This document shows positions 59,263-64,000 of a DNA stretch of 64,000 nucleotides, one piece after another (position 1 is the stretch's first letter; the number at the start of each line of letters is the position of its first letter). Source of the stretch: Megalobrama amblycephala (lineage: Eukaryota > Chordata > Actinopteri > Cypriniformes > Xenocyprididae); the NCBI RefSeq assembly GCF_018812025.1, contig NC_063051.1, positions 4,961,896 to 5,025,895 on the forward strand, in the 5' to 3' direction. A program made the position numbers and the translations under genes. The notes beneath the pieces were generated by a model, which searched no databases, had not been told where the DNA came from, and saw nothing but the letters and a program-made list of their open reading frames with translations.

Positions 59263-59440
59263 TAAGGCCCGGTTTCACAAACAAGGCTTAGATTAAGCCA
59301 GGAAGAGGCCTTAAGTAGCTTTTATAAGAGTGCCTTAGAAGAAAAAAAACATTACTGGTGTGCATCTTGAAACAAAACAATGGCACTGACATATGCCAGT
59401 GCAAGTTGCTTCCAGTGAAAACAGCTCAAACACCAGGGGG
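59263..59440. mobile_element. Partial inverted-repeat MITE (GGCCCGGTTTCACAAACAAGG)
   Basis: AAGGCCCGGTTTCACAAACA + AGGCTTAGATTAAGCC starts a palindromic cyprinid repeat, continued by GCATCTTGAAACAAAACAAT + GGCACTGACATATGCCAGTG and GTGAAAACAGCTCAAAC. The far terminus is missing. Confidence 0.65.
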
Positions 59441-61836
59441 TAAATAACCTATAATGTTGCACATTCAAATTGTGACATTTAAGTGTTACATGATCTGTAG
59501 ACAAGACCTTTCATGGTTTAGTGTAAAAAGTTTGACAACTAGCTATTCTGTCACCTCAACATCAGTCCTCGTACAGGTATTTATTTCTATTAAAACTCAA
59601 AAACATTCTGTTTCTAACTGTCATACAGTGTGGCAGGAAAAAAAACACAATCTGTGACAGTGGAAGCTTTAGACAAACAGACCCCAGGCAGTATGGGTGT
59701 TTTTTCCGTACACAGAAGGGCATTAGTTGCTGTGGGTAAAGGAAGCGCCATGCGGTATCTCACAGAAGGAGCAAGGGAGGGAAAGTGCAGGTCTGTTTAT
59801 GTGTTTACTCTCTCAGCTTGCTGTCTTTTATGTCTGAACTCTGTAAATGAGTGCAGCCTCTAGGGCCGCAGAGGTGATGGGCTGCAGTAAAAAGTACCAG
59901 GAGTAATCTCCAACTCCCTGATAAGGAACGGTTCTCATGAATGTCTTTCGCTCTCTCTCTCTCTCTCTCTCTGTCCGTGCCACCTTGGCTGCCATGGCTC
60001 ACGTCCCCTGGCTCAGTACCAGCAGCTAAAAATAGCTGAGCTGGCATGTGTGTCCATAGAACCACAGTTCAGGACTTCATTTTTTGTTTTATTTATTTCT
60101 TTTTTTTTTATCTTCATTTCTCTCTCTCCCTTCCACTCTTTTTTTTTCTAATGGACATCTGTTCACAAATTTTTCATGAGGAGAAAAAAGAGCTGATTAA
60201 CTGAGGATGAAACATCCTCAAGGGGAAAAGGAGGGAAAGGGAGGCATGAAAACACCCACAGCATCGAGAAAAACAGAGGGATGAAAAGTGCCACTGTGAG
60301 GCCTTGGCATCAACTCTCAACTCTCATTGTAAATGATTCAGTGGGTCGTTTTTTGACATTAAAAGCAGCATTTGTTATTAAATTATTGACACAACCTTTG
60401 GAGAACAAAAAAAGGAAAAAAGAAAACAATAAGAAGCTGGCCTAAATGCACTATTAATGGTATTCTGTACTGTTTACCAGACTGTTTTACTCTGTTTGAG
60501 GTCAAAAAAGGACAATGTGTCCAAGTTCCCTAGTCTTAATCGATATTTTTGATTTTTTTCAGTAAAATATCTTAAAATCCTAAAGCAATAAGCCACTACT
60601 AGGTGCAATGCGGCATGTAGTTTGTCAATTCTGACCACAAAAATACTGCTAATAATGTTGGAGAAGGATTTTGGACTAACGAACGGAGCTAGTTCTTATT
60701 ACTTATAAAATGCAAATAATATAAAAGCAATTGATAAATTGCAGTAGTATAAACAGTAGAATAAACAGTAGTTTTGTCATGTAATATTTTGTCGTTCAAA
60801 TGTTGCTCTTCTAATCATAATCAGAATTAAGATCATTTGACCTCAGTAATTACCATAATTAAACTGACTAATGAAGTACTAATTTGCAGAGAATGTATCT
60901 ACAATATCTATTTCCCATCAAGCATACATTTTATTTTTTATTTTCATTTCCATTTTTAGCAGTGTAGCATTAATTTCTAAAAAGAATATTGTTTTTCTGA
61001 TAACACAGGCAGCTTTTTGCATCCAAAACAAGGGAGTCTGATCCTGTTTGCCTTCTAATAAGAATGAATGGAGCCAGCCAAGCTGAAAATATGCACCAGC
61101 ACTAATATTTATAAAATGACTGCTATTATAATCCATACAGCAGCACCCAGATATGACTTTCCTGCAGTGTAATTGCACTGTGAGAATGTTTTATGTGTCA
61201 GGGGATATGAAACAGCATATGCTTATTTGCCTTGCTTTCTGTTACAAAATATGTATTTATTTGTTTATTTTCTAGTTTTTTTTTTTTTTTTTAACCATTC
61301 GGAAAAGTAATTGGATAATAATTTGGAATGGGAATAGTAAGGAATTTCATTTGTGGAAGACATTTTTGTAAGGATTTTTTTTTTTTTTTGACTTTATATA
61401 ATGATTATGATTAATTAATGATTCCATTAACAACTCTATTGGTTTATCGGTCTTAATAAACAAAGCAAAAAACTTTTATATAATTTTATTTTAGTTTTAC
61501 ATTTACTTTTTTATTTTTAAAATAAAGTACATTATTCTCACAATTCTCATAATTCTTAAAGTCTCCCTGTTTTTAATATGCTTTAAGACAAACCATGTGC
61601 AAATTCATAAGTGAGTATTTTCTTTTTAAAACTGCAGTGATCTAAAGACAGTTTCAAAAGCGCGGTTTGAAATCGCTGGTGTTTCTGACATCACAAACTA
61701 CCTTGTAATCAATCACGTCAACGTGTTGGCGGGCTTTAGCATATCATTAACTATGACCGATCTGAAACAAAGGAGTTGTATAACAATAGCAACATATTAT
61801 TAGCTGTTTGAGCAAGCAAAAGTCTAATCATATTAA
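59441..61836. other. Long noncoding stretch with simple repeats
   Basis: It holds a (CT)n tract at 59950-59972, T-rich runs near 60100-60150, a run of T at 61276-61292 and another at 61376-61390. No exon recognised. Confidence 0.5.
59950..59972. repeat. (CT)n microsatellite
   Basis: Eleven CT dinucleotides. Confidence 0.93.
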
Positions 61837-62290
61837 AGGATTAGTTCACTTTCAAATAAAATTTTCCTGATAATTTACTCACCCTTATGTCATCCAAGAT
61901 GTCCATGTCCTTCTTTATTCAGTCGAAAAGAAATTAAGGTTTCTGATGAAAACATTCCAGGATTTTTCTCCTTATAGTAGACTTCAATGGACTCCACTGT
62001 TGAAGGTCAAAATTACAGTATCAGTGCAGCTTCAAAGGGCTTTAAACGATACCAGACGAGGAATAAGGGTCTTATCTAGCGAAACGATCGGTCATTTTCG
62101 AAAAAAAATTAATGTATATGCTTTATATAAAAAAATGATTGCCTTCCAAGTGGTTCCGCCAAAACCGCACTTTCGTATTCTTCAAAAAGCTTACGCTGTA
62201 TGTCCTACACTTTCCCTATTGTACTTACGGAACGAACGCAGCGCCAGTTCTATTTTTTCCGTAAGTAGAACAATTGTTCTTGAATCTGAA
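61837..62290 (+). mobile_element. TTAA-type MITE (AGGATTAGTTCACTT family), left part
   Basis: After TTAA (61833-61836), AGGATTAGTTCACTTTCAAA and the following 240 bp match the left part of the element at 3601 (CATCCAAGATGTCCATGTC, ATTCCAGGATTTTTCTCC, TCAGTGCAGCTTCAAA, GAAACGATCGGTCATTTTC). No mirrored right terminus was seen, so the limit is approximate. The 172-codon frame at 61946-62464 starts inside this repeat and is not a gene. Confidence 0.72.
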
Positions 62291-64000
62291 CCTGATTCTC
62301 CAATCCTAATTGTGCTTTTTTTGTCCTTTTTGGAGCTTGCCTGGTCACTTTCACTGAGCAAATATCTAGTTCAGTCATCAAACTCTAGAGGGCGCTGGCT
62401 GATAGGTCCTTTACATGCAATCTGCAACCAGTCATATCATTACCGCATGGCACAAGCTGATTAGCTTCTGCTGATCCTGCAGCCAATGAGATTGCTTGCT
62501 CAAAATTTAAATAGTCTGGCTCAGTGTTTGCTGTAGGCTGGTCCTGCAGTATGTTAATTGAGTTCCTCTGAAAACCTCCAACTTCCCCAGCTCCACCTGC
62601 TTAGATCTGCTATGGGATTTATGTCTATTTTTGCACCAGCAGCATGTCTGTGTATCTATTAGTGGTAGCAGTAGTCCATACTTGCTCTGCAGCAGCAGTG
62701 TAGCAGATCTAGTCCTCCAAGGAAAAAATATATTAACATTGCCATATTCAATGACATGCTAAAACTATTCAGAGAGTTGTCTTGTTTGAAATAACAGCAT
62801 ATAGGTTTGAAATGACATGGTTTAAGGATGTCGAACAGTCACGTATAATAGCCATTTCTCTGCTTGTTAAGTGTGTGTTTGTAAAAAAAAAGAAAAAAAA
62901 GTGAGGTTTAACGAATGAATCCGATGAAAAGCATTATTTTTTTTCTTTGTTCCGTAGCCAGCCTCATCTCAGAATGTGTATACTGTAGATCTAACTTGGT
63001 TGAAACGACGATCAGAGCACCAATGGTGTTTGGATATAAGCAAGCCTAGCTCAATGAATTAGCCAGTTCTGTCTCTCATTTCACTCCTTTAATTAGTTGT
63101 GATTTAATGAGCTGCACACTAATGGGAGTGATTCCTTATCAATTGAATAGCTTTCAGCAATTAAGGCCATCTCAAAACAGCAGGTGAGAAAAAAAAGGCC
63201 TCAATCTTGCATCCTGATATTGATTTGAGCATAAGGCGGTGATGATTCAACTGGACTTCATAGACAGTGGAAACCATTAGCACATCTTTAAATAAGACAC
63301 AAATCACACTACTCAATGGATGGAAGATATTTTAGTGGCAAAAATTCAATGCTTTTCAATGCAGGGTAATTGTGAGTTATGATGTTTACAACAGCAAGCC
63401 ATGCTGTTTCACATAAATCTCTGCATTATATGTCACCTTTCACTAATGATGTTAGCAGCAATGACACATACAATTACGCATCCGTAAGCAAGTATGCTTT
63501 CTTTACATTTACTGTACATCCCATGGTGCATGATGGCACATCTTATGAACCAGACACTATAGACTGAAGTCTGGATGTCATTATCAGGCCTTGTTAGAGG
63601 TTGCCAGATTTCATGACGTACTCCTGATGAAGGTATGTTTTATTTTTTTTTTCTCCCCACCAGCCTCAGAATATGCATCATTTCAGTGTGCAATTTGCTG
63701 TCTAATTTGACTACCTCCACTTCAGCATGTGTGCCCTAGGGCGGGGGAAATTGGTAACAAAAGCTTTGCATGCATTTCATGCCTTTTTGATCCAGCCGCT
63801 CATTTCTGTCTGATGAAGTTAGACTTTAATTCAAAGTGCCATTCTCAAAGCTGACAGAGCCTGTTGTTTTGAAGTATTACCCGCGTGCTGTCAGAGAAAC
63901 ATTCTGGCTTCTCTGATTACTTATTACAGGGAAAAAATGTTGGCTTGCCGTTATGTGTGGTCGTGATGATTTTGGGAGATGAAGAGAGAGTTATTTTCTT
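62291..64000. other. Non-repetitive noncoding stretch, possible conserved elements
   Basis: From about 63040 the sequence lacks repeats and contains TTTAATTAGTTGTGATTTAA, CACACTAATGGGAG and, at 63800-63850, AGACTTTAATTCAAAGTGCC, words rich in homeodomain-type TAAT cores. No open frame with splice sites was found. Conservation is suspected from texture only. Confidence 0.35.

Noticed and set aside
61946..62464. 172-codon plus-strand frame, the longest in the window
   Set aside because: Its first half lies in a MITE also present at 3601, where the same region is noncoding; no domain is recognisable.

Overview
The window looks like intronic or intergenic DNA from a teleost fish, most likely a cyprinid (zebrafish, carp or goldfish relatives). 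This rests on dispersed repeats of the kind that crowd cyprinid genomes (TTAA-flanked miniature transposons, 'AGTTCACCC' foldback elements, hAT-type TAGGG/CAGTG termini, Tc1-like ends), on the A+T-rich composition with many microsatellites, and on the absence of any long reading frame. No complete protein gene, rRNA or functional tRNA gene was found. Nearly all short ORFs are chance frames inside repeats. The single coding candidate is an unidentified 146-bp internal exon on the minus strand (53273-53418) with fitting splice sites and one open frame.

The annotation is mostly a map of mobile elements. (1) Six copies of one ~0.6-1.0 kb TTAA-flanked MITE family, here called A, lie in both orientations at 442, 4003, 7725, 28128, 38509 and 51510. 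(2) Further TTAA-flanked families are a near-identical pair at 34077 and 58327, the elements at 3601, 10265, 32910 and 49515, and a short nested family at 29157 and 49677; partial copies sit at 16162, 41276 and 61837. (3) hAT-type elements with 8-bp target duplications lie at 13484 (an almost perfect 344-bp palindrome), 46839 and 55955. (4) A solo LTR with a 5-bp duplication lies at 47004-47434. (5) A broken Tc1-like transposase lies near 37.7-38.1 kb. Several are nested, notably at 3.6-5.0, 10.2-11.8, 13.15-14.1, 29.1-29.85 and 49.5-50.3 kb.

The most unusual region is 20085-22904. Read on the minus strand, this ~225-bp tandem array consists of 13 short LTR-like units (TGTAAC...GTTACA, ~181-187 bp) separated by only 38-39 bp. 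Each spacer contains just a primer-binding site matching the 3' end of tRNA-His and a purine-rich tract directly before the next LTR. Each LTR also carries a decayed tRNA-like sequence with a pol III B box. It therefore looks like a tandemly arrayed miniature LTR retrotransposon (TRIM) that has become a satellite with a ~670-bp three-unit higher-order repeat. The remaining stretches are unique-looking noncoding DNA; a few (35.0-35.5, 40.0-40.3, 63.0-64.0 kb) resemble conserved noncoding sequence, but only alignment can test this.
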